64,000 nt of DNA from Gnetum montanum (taxonomy: Eukaryota > Streptophyta > Gnetopsida > Gnetales > Gnetaceae). The DNA lies in NCBI GenBank assembly GCA_015680685.1, contig MNCI01017754.1, positions 285,903 through 349,902 on the forward strand, in the 5' to 3' direction. Positions 46,726 through 57,189 of the stretch are shown in pieces (positions within the stretch are counted from its first letter, which is position 1; each line of letters begins with the position of its first letter). The notes under the pieces are model-generated. The model had not been told where the DNA came from and did not search any database. It saw nothing but the letters and a program-made list of their open reading frames with translations. A program made the translations under genes and the position numbers.

Positions 46726-47815
46726 TGTTTTTGTAAAATTTAACAAACTACACCTAGCTAAATTTATAATTAATGTAAGTTATTTAAATCAAACAATATA
46801 ATGGAATTCTAGACTTTGACCAAACTCATAAAGTTTTAAATTTTTTCGAAAACTATATTTAATCTTTTTATCCAAATTCCAAACTAGAAGGTTGATAACC
46901 CAACTTCGAAAGGTAGAAATTAAAAGGCTCATGAGCTTCTTCTAACAACTCACTATTTAATCCTTCACAACATGTACATATCGTAATTCCATGAACCCAA
47001 ACAATGATCTTATGATTTTGTTTCAAGGAAAAAACTTGCAAATACTATCTCTTTATTGAGGTATAGTAACACAATTCTACATTTTATAAAGAAGAATAGA
47101 GGAGCTAAAAGTTAAATAATTTTTTTTTAAATTAAAAAAACCTCTTCATTATATATATTTAAAATCTCTTCATTTATGTTTTCCTAGGGTAAAGCTATTG
47201 GATATGCTTGGAATAATGACTTTAGGGTAAGGTTCTTAGGATATTGCTACATGGTTTTCAACCCAATACTTTCGAGATTAAAGTACTAAGAGCTAACCAA
47301 AGGGTCATTAATCTCTCAAATTTCTAAATTAGCATTCATGATTTTTGAGGTAAGATACACTTCTATGTAGCCCAAACATATTATTTATATGCACCATTTA
47401 CTACCGGCTTCTCATTTAAATATATTTCCACATTCTTTATAAAAATAAAAACAAGTGAAATTTTACTTATGAATTATTGATTAAGGCTAATTACATTTTA
47501 CAAATATAAAATATCTAATGAATTAAACTTATATATTTGTGACGACAATCGTAATCATCCACGGTACTACAGTGCGGTCAATGAAGAATTCATGGTAAAC
47601 ATATTTAAATACTTATTACATATTTTTACTTAATATTTATTGTTGCTAATTACCGATGATTTTGCAATTGGATATCATCAACCGATAAACATAAAAATGG
47701 GAGAAACAGTGAACAATGAATAATAAACAAACTTATAAATGTAAAACACCAAAAGGGATTACAAAACCAAATTTGGAATAGGGAAATTTATAACTAGGGT
47801 GAAGGATCCAAGGGT
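46726..47815. other. AT-rich spacer
   Basis: No gene, repeat or promoter is recognised on either strand. Confidence 0.4.
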
Positions 47816-48328
47816 GAGGCTACATTACTCAAATCAAAAGCCAATAAGCCAACTGCAACATATAATTGATAGAACTAAAATACCTGTGACACCTTCACAA
47901 GGACCATATAAAAATGCTCTACNAAAACCAGCCGGAATTCCACCTCTGCCACAGCCACAGCAGATCCCATCATCCATTCCCAATCCAAGTGGTGGTCTGC
48001 CTCCTCTGCCTCAGCCACAGCAGATGCCCACAAGTTCTTCAGGAATTCCTAAGCCCAATGCACTGCCTCCTTTTCCCAAAATCTCAATCCCACAAACGCC
48101 TTCACAGACTGCATTGCCTCCCCTCCCCACAATTTCATTTCCTCATATTCCATCTGTCCAAATCCCTTCATTCCCTGCTCCTCCACCTGCTGATGCTTAA
48201 AATCCTAACCTTCTATCGCTGGTAGAGCATTTTTATATGGTCCTTGTGAAGGTGTCACAGGTATTTTAGTTCTATCAATTATATGTTGCAGTTGGCTTAT
48301 TGGCTTTTGATTTGAGTAATGTAGCCTC
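47816..48328. repeat. Perfect 107-bp inverted repeat bounded by single Ns
   Basis: Arms 47816-47922 and 48222-48328 are exact reverse complements. An N (47923) follows the left arm directly and another (48329) follows the right arm directly. This is what an unmerged overlap between contigs looks like when the middle contig (47924-48328) is placed in the wrong orientation. Confidence 0.9.
47924..48200 (+). CDS. Small proline-rich protein, C-terminal part
   Basis: The open frame on this contig reads KPAGIPPLPQPQQIPSSIPN..., a low-complexity tail of Pro with Leu, Gln, Ser, Ile, Phe (repeats of PPLPQPQQ, then PPLPTISFP, IPSFPAPPP), ending at TAA 48198-48200. Such Pro-rich tails are typical of secreted plant cell-wall proteins. 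I see no signal peptide, because the start would lie across an N. A 41-residue lead-in on the left (from 47799) may be spurious, since it comes from the inverted-repeat arm. If the contig is flipped, the gene reads leftward from the promoter at 48403. Confidence 0.5.
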
Positions 48329-48394
48329 NGGGCACTCTGCAAATGCTGGAAGTTGAAATGTGCATATGGTGATATGGAATGCAGCAGGGTAACG

Positions 48395-48403
48395 CTATTT
48401 ATA
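48395..48403 (-). promoter_or_regulatory. TATA box, probable promoter of the proline-rich gene
   Basis: TATAAATAG on the minus strand is followed about 50 bp later by an ATG (in CACCATATGCAC) and then the N at 48329. It points toward the proline-rich contig but is antisense to its coding strand as assembled. Confidence 0.5.
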
Positions 48404-48732
48404 ACGAAAATGATAATCACAGATTATCATCATGCAACATAAATTTGTCCAAGTTTGGTGGTTATTGCAGCTATGTTGGGTGACTAAGGAATGAGAATAC
48501 TGTTGATATTTTCAACGTGTACTGCTGCTTATCATGCTATGTTAACTTTTTGGCAATTTACCTAACATTTTAAAAAGTAGTTCAGCCAACGATCTGTTTG
48601 TTACCAGATCCGTTGATTGCATAGCTATGTCTGGAGTTGGTCGATCTCACTTTGGTGTGGACATCTCTGTTCACCTTTCCTCCCAGACATGCCTTGCAGT
48701 CAATTCAAAATCATCTTTCTAGTTACCATTTC

Positions 48733-48977
48733 CAAATTTAGTTCTGCCAAACTTTGCCTTGTTTCTGACTTTGCTTTGTTTCTGTCCTCGTTTAATAGAC
48801 TCTCCACCGACGGTCACGAACATGTCCTTTATTTATCAATTCTTTATGCGGTTTAAGTAGTATATGTCAAATTTAGTTCTGCCAAACTTTGCTCTGTTTG
48901 TGTCTGTTGACTCCACCAACGACCACGGACATGTCCTTTATTTATCAATTCTTTATGCAGTTTAAGTGGTATATGTC
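48733..48977. repeat. Tandem duplication, second copy shortened
   Basis: Unit 48733-48867 is followed by a second copy, 48868-48977, starting with the same CAAATTTAGTTCTGCCAAAC and ending TTTAAGTxGTATATGTC. The second copy lacks about 26 bp in the middle. No coding role is seen. Confidence 0.8.
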
Positions 48978-50524
48978 CTGTGAGAGAAACGTCTGAAACT
49001 CACCATCATGATTTGGGTCGATACTTTAGGTGTCGGTGTTTCGTTTCTTTCCCGGTGTTATGAGTGAAACTATAACGAACCTAATCAAGAATTTAGAAAT
49101 CCGGTTAGAAATCCGGACATGATTACCATAGTTGTATTTATGGCATGGCTTTTGTTTTCTGTTTTTGTTTTGCGTTTCTCTTTCTTTTCAAGACATAAAA
49201 AGGAAATTAACTATGGCATAGGTTATGAATTACTAATTTACTATCATGAACTCAATTTGGCAATTAAATTCAAATAATTTAGTATTTAGGGAATTACTAA
49301 ATTTTATCCATTGAATTTAGTAATTTACGAGCAATAGTGGAATAGCCTCATATTCGGAAACTATTATTAATAGTGGATCACATCTTCTCCTTTTTGTGGG
49401 TAAAGAATATGCTACTATCTCTAAGTTTCTTTTTGTGTATATCAAATAGCCAACCCCATTTTGTTGGGACAAAGTTTGGATGATAATGATTAGGCATATA
49501 TATCAATCGAGAGGATTAGAGATTTTTAGTAGAAAGAACATGGAATAACTTACAATTCAACTAGTAAGCTTATTCAAGAGCAAAAGACTAATTATGTGTG
49601 TTATTAATGTTAAGCATGGAACAATGACATGAAGATCAAGATTAAAAACCATGAAGTTATAGTAAACAATTCAAATACTTAGAATCACGTATTTGAATGG
49701 ATAGTAAAATTAGTAATGATCTAACAAATAGAACTAAAGTAAAATATATAAAAGGATAAAAAATGAGTATCACATTTTGTGAAAAAATCATTTCCACTAT
49801 ATTGAAGTGAAAAGTCTATAAAACTATTACCATCCCCTACATCCCATATGATATAGAAAGTTGGCCAAATAAAAACAAACATCATAATGTGTGCATGTAG
49901 TGAAGATGTAAGGATTAAAGTGGATGTTGGATGTCACTACAAAAGATAACATTAGCAATTCTTTTATTAGGAAAAGCTTATGGGTAGCACTTATATATGA
50001 AAATATTAATAGAAGATGTCTCGAAATCTTAGTCATGTGTAAAGAAGACCCTAGAGTATGTATGTTAGAAGAGGATGCTTAATATAAATAGAAGGAAAAC
50101 AACAATAAGATAGGTCAAAGCATATTTAGTATGCAAAAATAAAGAAAGATATTTGAGAATTGGATATTAATGTTAATATGGCTCCTCTTAAAGTGAAATA
50201 GAGAAAAACAACTTATGCCAATCCTATGCAACTGGGATAAAGCTAAGATGAAGATGATCCATGTATCCCAATTAAGTTCATTGTAAGATATGAAAATGAG
50301 AAATCTAGATATGAAAAAGGAACAATGATAATGATGATTTCATTAATAAAAAGAATTACAACATTCTAACCTAAAAGTGCTTAGTTTTAGTTGTAGCTCC
50401 TTTATACATATTGTGAATCACTATAATATATTTATTAGGAATGTTTTTCCTTTACAAGGCCCACTAAATAATATCATTTTAAAGTGCTCAATGTCATGTC
50501 AGCCTAAGCAAAAATGAAATCTCA
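48978..50524. other. AT-rich spacer
   Basis: No gene is seen. There is a small duplication of TAGAAATCCGG near 49090-49115. The left limit of the gypsy element at 50525 is abrupt, with no 3' LTR found here. Confidence 0.4.
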
Positions 50525-51313
50525 TCATAAAGAATATAAGTCTTGATAACTCCTTCCAAATTGCACAAAAATTCTTGCTAAAAACCCATAATTTTCCATA
50601 AAGGGACTATTACCAATGCTAGAATGGGAAGCATTATTATATGAGAATTTACCATGGGCCAACATGTTTTCCCTCCTTTGTGGCTGATCCTCACACAAAC
50701 ACCTCAATATCTTCAATAGAGACCTATTCACAACTTCACTTTGCCCATTAGTTTGGGATGATAGGCTATAGAAAAAGACAACTTGGATCCAAGTAGTTTC
50801 CACAGTGATATCCAAAAATGGCTAGTAAACTTAACATCCCTATCACTCACAATGTTTAAAGGGATGCCATGTAGCCTCATAACATGTTGAAAGAATAAAT
50901 GTGCAACATAGGAAGCATCACTACTTTTCTTGCATGGAATAAAATGAGCCATCTTGGCAAATCTATCTACTACAACAAGTATAGAATCATGACCAAATCT
51001 TGTCTTAGGAATGCCATAAACAATGTCTAAAGATACTTTCCCAAGGAGAATTCGGGATTGGGAAAGGTAGATAATAGCCATCCACACCTTTTCCCCTTTT
51101 GAAATTTTGATAAGTATAGCATTCTGTTACAAATTTAACCACATCATTATACATACCTAGCCAAACGTAATTTTTGCTCAATAATTCCAATGTCTTGGTC
51201 TTGCCCATATCTACAACCATGTCACTTTGATGTTTCTCTTCAAGGAGTTTGTATCGAAAATCAAATTTTGAAACACAAATATTTCCATCCTTAAACAAAA
51301 TCCCATTCTTCAC
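50525..51313 (-). pseudogene. Gypsy integrase
   Basis: The N-terminal zinc domain is degraded: one His and one Cys of HHCC remain (in HQSDMVVDMGKTKTLELLS and ECYTYQ). The catalytic core keeps D, D and E (SLDIVYG; IVSDRDVKF; NGQSEVVNRSL) but is split between two frames near 50760-50815. It ends abruptly after NSPFMENYGF, where a 22-bp repeat begins. Integrase inserts element DNA into the host chromosome. Confidence 0.75.
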
Positions 51314-51349
51314 ATAATAAGCTTTCCATTGATTAGTCCTTCCAAATTA

Positions 51350-52840
51350 TGGGGAAGATAACTCCTTCCAAATTGCACCAAAATCCTTATCATTAGGATA
51401 TAATGAAGAAAAAGAGTCAAATACTTGAACTTTCACATTAGAAGAAATAAGATGAACTCTAGACAAAGCATTAGACAAAACATTAGAATTCTCACTCCTA
51501 TGTTTCAAAAAAAAAATTAAATTCTTGTAATTGCTCTACCCATTTCATGTCCTTGACAGTCAATTTCTTTTGAGAATTTAAAAATTGAATCACTCTATGA
51601 TTAGTAAATGAAAGAAACTCTAATCCTATTGAGTAATATCTCCAATATTTAATGGGTTGAAGTAGAGCATATAACTCCTTTTTATAAATACTATAATTTT
51701 AACTAGATTCATTAAATTTTTTGAAAAAGAATGCAACTAGATTATCTTTTTGAGAAAGCACACCTCTCATAGCAAGCCTATTTGCATCTACTTCCACTTC
51801 AAAAATATTTGAGAAATTTGGAATTGCCAAAATTGGAGCATTACAAAGTTTCTCTTTCAATGCTTGAAAGGATTTTTCTTTCTCATTATCCCACACAAAG
51901 GCTGAATTTTTCTTCAAGAAAGAGAGCATAGGCCATGCAATGAAACTAAAATTCTTAACAAATCTTCAATAAAAGCCAGCTAAATCAAGAAAAGATCTCA
52001 CTTCTCCTTCATCCTTAGGTGAAGGACACTCCTTAATTGTCTTTATCTTACTTGGTTCCTTCTTGACTTGGTTCTTGGAGATAACATGCCCTAGTTAGAC
52101 AATTTCTTTCTTCATGAATTGCCATTTCTTGGCATTAATCACAAATTTTCTTCTTGTAACTTGGATCAAATGATCCTCAAATGATGTACATGGTCCTCTT
52201 CCTTAGAACTACATACAAGAATGTCATCAAAGAGAACAATGTAACATTTACTAATAAAATCCCTTAGGACTCCATTCATGAGCCTCATAAATATGGCTAG
52301 AGCATTGCTTAGTCCAAAAGGCATGACTAACCACTCATACAAGTCATCTAGTGTCTTAAAGTTTGTTTTTCATTCATCTCCTAGTTTAATCCGTATTTGA
52401 TAATAACCACTTTTTAAATCAATTTTATAAAAAATATCAACATTTACAAGCACATAAAGAATTTCATCCATCCTAAGAATAGGAAATATAATTGATAGTA
52501 ATCCTATTAATAGCCCTAGAATCTATGCACATCCTTAATTCATCAATGTCCTTCTTGGGAACTAACATAGCTGGAATAGTACAAGGAGAGATGGATTCCT
52601 TAATTAAACCATTAGAGAGTAATTCACTTGCTTTCTCAATTCTTCCCTCTAATTTGGAGTCATGGGATAGGCTCTTTCATTTGGAATTGTAGCTCTCAAT
52701 ATGAAGTCTATTTGATGTTGGATGGATCTCATTGGTGAAAGCCCTTCTTATTTTCCCTTGAAAAGATCAACAAATTCCAATGCCAAAGGTTGCATCGCTA
52801 GAGGAAGTTAGTTTGTATGCTCCTCTTCACTTGTTGCAAG
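51350..52840 (-). pseudogene. Gypsy reverse transcriptase and RNase H
   Basis: RT pieces with many stops: [20 protein letters not shown], then the active-site LFDDILV (FDD at 52231-52223). The RNase H/connection begins around 51929 with FVWDNEKEKSFQALKEKL and EVEVDANRLAMRGVLSQ (first catalytic Asp in VDAN). Upstream finger sequence extends to about 52700. It is too broken to give one frame. Confidence 0.7.
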
Positions 52841-53031
52841 TGTTTACATAATGACAAAACCATGCCCAACCTCTTCATGTGCTTGTAGGTACTCTTTCTC
52901 ACTAAGCAAGATCAATGAAGCATTAATAGGGACAGTTTCCTTATACTACTACCAAGTCATAGGAATGAGTTCATGTATCCCATCTTCTCTTGGAATAGAT
53001 CAAACATTTCTTACACCACTAAAAAAATCCT

Positions 53032-53324
53032 TTTTATAAAAGTTTCAAGGCCTTCCCAAAATAAGATAAGCACAATCGATAGGAAGGATGTCACAAGGTA
53101 TCATCTTGAAAAGAACCAATTTTAAAAGACAAAATACACTTCTCCTTAACCTTTTGAAAATTTTTGCAATCATCCCAATGAACTTTTGCAAGCTGGAAAT
53201 CCTTACAGAAATCCATGTAGTAGTCCTTCACACTCTTATCACCTTGAGTTAGGTACTTCAATTTTTGGATGGCCTCTTGATTATGATGAGTCTTTTCAAA
53301 TTTTTGCTTAAGCATGAATGACAT
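53032..53324 (-). pseudogene. Gag joined to protease end by deletion
   Basis: A 77-codon open stretch starts in Gag (MLKQKFEKTHHNQEAIQKL, then SVKDYYMDFCKDFQLAKV). Within a few residues it becomes the end of a gypsy protease (EKCILSFKIGSF), and then PCDILPIDCAYLILGRP follows in the next frame. The Gag zinc knuckle and protease active site, normally between these, are absent. An internal deletion is the simplest cause. Confidence 0.55.
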
Positions 53325-53768
53325 TAAAGACTAAACCTTGATAGGAGTACCATTTTTCACCCTTTAAGAATGATTTTTCTTCTCCCACCATATAAGTGCT
53401 ATGCCTTCTAATTTGGTTTTAGCATAAGATACCTTTTAATGATTTTTCACATCTTCAAGTTCAAAGTACTTGTTAATCATTTTCAGCCAAGAGAAGAAAT
53501 ATTTAGTTCCTTCCATGCCATTGAAGGATTTAACCTCAACATGAGGCATCCTTCAATCATGTTTGAAATCTTTTTCAATAGTGATTGTAATTCCTTCGCC
53601 TTACTTTCTTTGAGGCTTTGAAGGAAGTTACTTTTTCACTTTCCTAGGAAAAATGAAGCCTTGAGACTTATGCTCAACATTAGAAGCATGAAGAAAAATA
53701 TCATATTAAGCTTCTCCTTTCCCAAAGTATTCATCTTCAAAAGAAATATCACCTTTAAGGGATGGTAT

Positions 53769-53960
53769 TTAGGAATATCTTAAATAAGGTCTTGGTGAAG
53801 AATTGCATGAATTGTACTCTTTCTTGGATTCTTTTGGTGAAGTAGCATGTCCTTTGTTGTCTCCAAGCTTTTTAATTCTCTCAATAATAAGCTTGATAGC
53901 ATTTCTCATGTCATCCATGCCTCTTGACAAATATTGAACTATCTTCTTCTTTGGAGGCAT
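53769..53960 (-). pseudogene. Gypsy Gag N terminus
   Basis: This starts MPPKKKIVQYLSRGMDDM, with Met-Pro-Pro-Lys and a helical acidic/basic segment typical of plant gypsy Gag starts. It lies about 350 bp inside the primer site, as expected, and stops after 63 codons. Confidence 0.5.
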
Positions 53961-54305
53961 GATGGAAATTGATCTAAAAGGTAATTCTCACAAAATTCTA
54001 CAAGGAAAAGTGAAATACTCAAGATTTCTTAAGAAACCGAACCAAGAATACTTAGATCTTAAGAGAAATGAGTGCAAGATCTTCAAACCCTAACTATTAA
54101 AAGTGAATGGATATAACATTCCATAATTATCTTTAAATTCTTGAAAGATATGATAAACTTTGGGATCAAAGGAAACTTTTCAAACCCTAGGATGAGTAGA
54201 ACAAGTAACAAGAGGGAATTTATCCAAGCTTAAGAATTTGGAGTGATTCTTTGTAATTGAGATGAGAATTATCCACTTGAATGCAATTTTCTTTAATTCC
54301 AAGCT

Positions 54306-54317
54306 ACTCTGATACTA
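54306..54317 (-). other. Primer-binding site for initiator tRNA-Met
   Basis: TAGTATCAGAGT on the minus strand differs at two positions from TGGTATCAGAGC, the common plant PBS. It stands 3 bases from the LTR end (CA at 54322-54321). Confidence 0.7.
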
Positions 54318-54320
54318 ATC

Positions 54321-55135
54321 TGAAGAGGAGATTTCATGGATTCCATAATGCAATCTCTCTCAATGTCACAAAAACAATAAATTTGAAAAAGAAAAGAAAA
54401 TGAAAGCTTTATTCCTACTCAAATTTAAAAATTATAGTGGAAAGGAAGCACAAATTTCCAAGTACAAACAAGAGACTCAATCAAATTCTAACACATAATC
54501 AATCAAAGAAAGCACACTCTCACATGGAATATGATCAAGGCACCTTCCCAAGACTTTATCTCTCTCTACTATTCTCTCAACTAGCCTCTATCTCCCTAGA
54601 CTCTCTTTTCAAAAATGAAGGTCCAAGAGGTCTATTTATATCCTTTCCCCTATCTCTTCATCTTCCATCTTTAAATTCAAGATTTAAATCTTTAAAAACT
54701 TGTAGGAAATTATCTTGTGTTCATTTGGGATGTCTCAAAGAAGAATGGAACATCTCAATTGAAAGTATCTATTAATAGTTGGGATGTCTTAAAATCATAT
54801 GGGATGTGTTAGCTAGGATGTCTAAAATGTAGTTGGAACATCTTAGCTACAATTGGAACATCTTACCTATAGTTGGGACATCCCACCTACAAGGGAAAAA
54901 ATACAAAGATGCTTGTTTCAAGGCTTGGAACCTCCAAACATCTTCAAACAAGTCTCCATAGCCCTTGAAACCTCCTAAACTCATCAAAATAGTTCCAAAA
55001 CACTCCCAAACATGTCAAAATACCTTGAGATCATCATCAACAAAACAACACAAAAAATACAAACACAACAACATGTAAACATCTATGTAAAAACATATTA
55101 AGGATTAGACATGGGCTAGGTGGTGTCCTCATGAT
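54321..55135 (-). repeat. Gypsy 5' LTR (LTR A)
   Basis: It ends ...CTCTTCA at 54321 next to the primer site. The outer end is near 55130 (minus start about TGAGGACACC). It has GGATATAAATAGA (54643-54631) as TATA box. It is homologous, inverted, to 55668-56310. Confidence 0.75.
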
Positions 55136-55140
55136 GAGGA

Positions 55141-55410
55141 AATTTGAAGATTATGCTTCTTTGAGTTCAAACTTTATTGAGAAAATGAGAGAATTACATT
55201 AACATGTTAAATATATTGTGTCCTCTAAGGCTAATGATGGTAAGAGGGAAATTAATTTTCAAGTTTGTGATTATGTTTAGATTTACCTGAGAAAGGAAAG
55301 ACAAAATAATATGCACTTCTACAAACTCAATTCAAGAATAATTAGTCCATTTTAGATCAGGGCCAAGAGCAATTTAAATACTTATGAAATTGACTTAGTA
55401 GCATAAAATG
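55141..55410 (+). pseudogene. Integrase C-terminal fragment of an opposed gypsy copy
   Basis: Plus-strand reading: KFEDYASLSSNFIEKM, then FQVCDYV, YLRKERQNNMHFYKL, ISPF, NTYEIDL, with stops between. This is the post-catalytic region of gypsy integrase (GDYVWxxLRKERF...KLKxRxIGPF...NAYEIDL). It belongs with LTR B (55668-56310), not with the minus-strand element to its left. Confidence 0.65.
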
Positions 55411-55496
55411 TAGAAAAGTACAAGAGTACTTGGTGCATTGGTATGATGAAGCATCAAAAAATGTTATTTGGATCCATGAAAATGATTTGACTTTCT

Positions 55497-55667
55497 GGTG
55501 GGGGGAGGGGGCGGGAGCGNNNNNNNNNNNNNNNNNNNNNNNNNNNNNNNNNNNNNNNNNNNNNNNNNNNNNNNNNNNNNNNNNNNNNNNNNNNNNNNNN
55601 NNNNNNNNNNNNNNNNNNNNNNNNNNNNNNNNNNNNNNNNNNNNNNNNNNNNNNNNNNNNNNNNNNN
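55497..55667. other. G-rich tract at the edge of an assembly gap
   Basis: GGTGGGGGGAGGGGGCGGGA at 55497-55516 runs into 148 Ns (55520-55667). Its place just before LTR B suits a polypurine tract. The G-runs could also form a G-quadruplex, which may explain the gap. Confidence 0.6.
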
Positions 55668-56310
55668 TTTTTGATGATGATATCAAGGAGTTTTGGCATG
55701 TTTGGGAGTGTTTTGGAACTATTTTGATGGGTTTAGGAGGTTCTGGGAGCTACAGGGACTTATTTGGAGGTGTCCAAAGGTTCCAAACCTAAAAATAATA
55801 ATGTTTGTATTTAGCCCTAGCAATTGAGACATCACAACTGCATTCAAGATGTCTCAACCATGACATCCCATAGGATTCCAAGACATCTTAGCCAGAGTCT
55901 TGTATGGACATGGGATAATTTCCTACTAGTTTTAAAATATTTAAATTTTGAATATAAAGAGGAAAGATGAAGAGACAAGGGAAAAGATATAAATAGACCT
56001 CTTGGACCTTCATTTTGGTTAAGAGAGTCTAGGAAGAGAAAAGTGAGTTGAGAGAAGAAAATGGAGAGAGATAGAGTCTTTGCAAAGTACCTTGATCATC
56101 ATCCATCTAAGAGTGTGTTTTATTTGATTGATTGTGTGTGTGAATTTGATTTAATCTCTTGTGTATCCTTGGAAATCTGTTCTTCCTTTATGTTGTAAAT
56201 TTTTCATTTAAGCAAGAATAAATCTTTTCTTTTCTTTTCTTGTTCAAATTTTTTGTTTTTATGACATTTGAGAAAAATTAGATTGTATAATCCATGGGAG
56301 ATCCTCATCA
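55668..56310 (+). repeat. Gypsy 3' LTR in opposite orientation (LTR B)
   Basis: It matches the reverse complement of LTR A, including GGCATGTTTGGGAGTGTTTT and the TATA box GATATAAATAGACC (55986-55999). It ends CCTCATCA at 56310. Its start is lost in the N run. No primer site follows, so it is a 3' LTR. Confidence 0.75.
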
Positions 56311-57189
56311 AGGAAGCTAAGATGGCTTTGAATACCATCAACTACAAGAGCCCAACCTAAAGAGGAGAAGAATGAAAGTATCAAGGAGGTTTCTAGATAT
56401 GATTTCCTTATCCTTCGAGTGTCCTCTATTTAAAAGAAAATATGTACATAACCTAGGAGAGGATCCAACATCTTGGGAATCCAAAATCTCATCTTTTAAT
56501 GTTTCTTCCCTTTCTAATGGATTTCTTGACTATTTTAGGTTCCTTTAAGTTGAGGAAGAGGATTTAAAATTTGAGTTGTATTTGAATAAGAAATTTTTCT
56601 CTAGCTTACTAGTGGTTCAATGATCTTAATGTAAGGATTTTTTGGAAGAGGTTTATTGATTAGAGGTGCAAGTTGGAACTTTCTCTAACAAGTTGCACAC
56701 CTAGCAGTGGAAATTCAAGGCTCTATAGTAGCTAAGCATTGTTTTCTTCCTTGTCCTTTTTTAAATTGTAAACTTTATTTGTCATTTTAAACTAAAGTAT
56801 AAGCTTTAGTTATCATTTTAAACTTGGTTGTGTATGATTTTAAATTTTGACAAGAAGGAAATTTCATGCAAATATTTGACAATAAAGTCTTTCATTTTAG
56901 TTGCAGAATTTTCATTATTTTATTTCAATGTTTTTTTCTTTGAGTACTAGTTATTTTTTATCCAACTTTAAAACTATTATGATCTATCTCTATGTCTTAA
57001 ATCTATTTAGAAATTATTTTTTAGTTTCATACATATCTTTAAAAAGACCTTAAAAAAACTAATTATATTCGTCCCCTTTAATGACATGAAGCACTACATT
57101 TCCCTCACTAGTTGAGACTATTCCTAGGCTTCTGTAGCCATAGCATAGATGCCCTAGGAAATAGTCTATTTAAATGAATTTTTGAAGGG
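56311..57189. other. Spacer between gypsy pieces
   Basis: No domain is recognised. It is AT-rich and may hold the host target of LTR B's element. Confidence 0.35.

Larger units (their letters stand above)
50525..55135 (-). mobile_element. Ty3/gypsy retrotransposon, 3' truncated
   Basis: Minus-strand order LTR (55135-54321), primer site (54317-54306), Gag (53960-53100), protease end, RT, RNase H, integrase defines Metaviridae. Motif style resembles plant chromoviruses, but no chromodomain is visible. The 3' LTR and the end of integrase are missing at 50525. There are multiple stops and frame changes and a Gag-protease deletion, so it is inactive. Confidence 0.85.

Noticed and set aside
47799-47922. 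N-terminal extension of the proline-rich protein
   Set aside because: It comes from the inverted-repeat arm across an N and is probably an assembly product.
55430-55792. Open frames that cross the N run
   Set aside because: They exist only because Ns do not encode stops. The same holds for the frame at 6509-6784.
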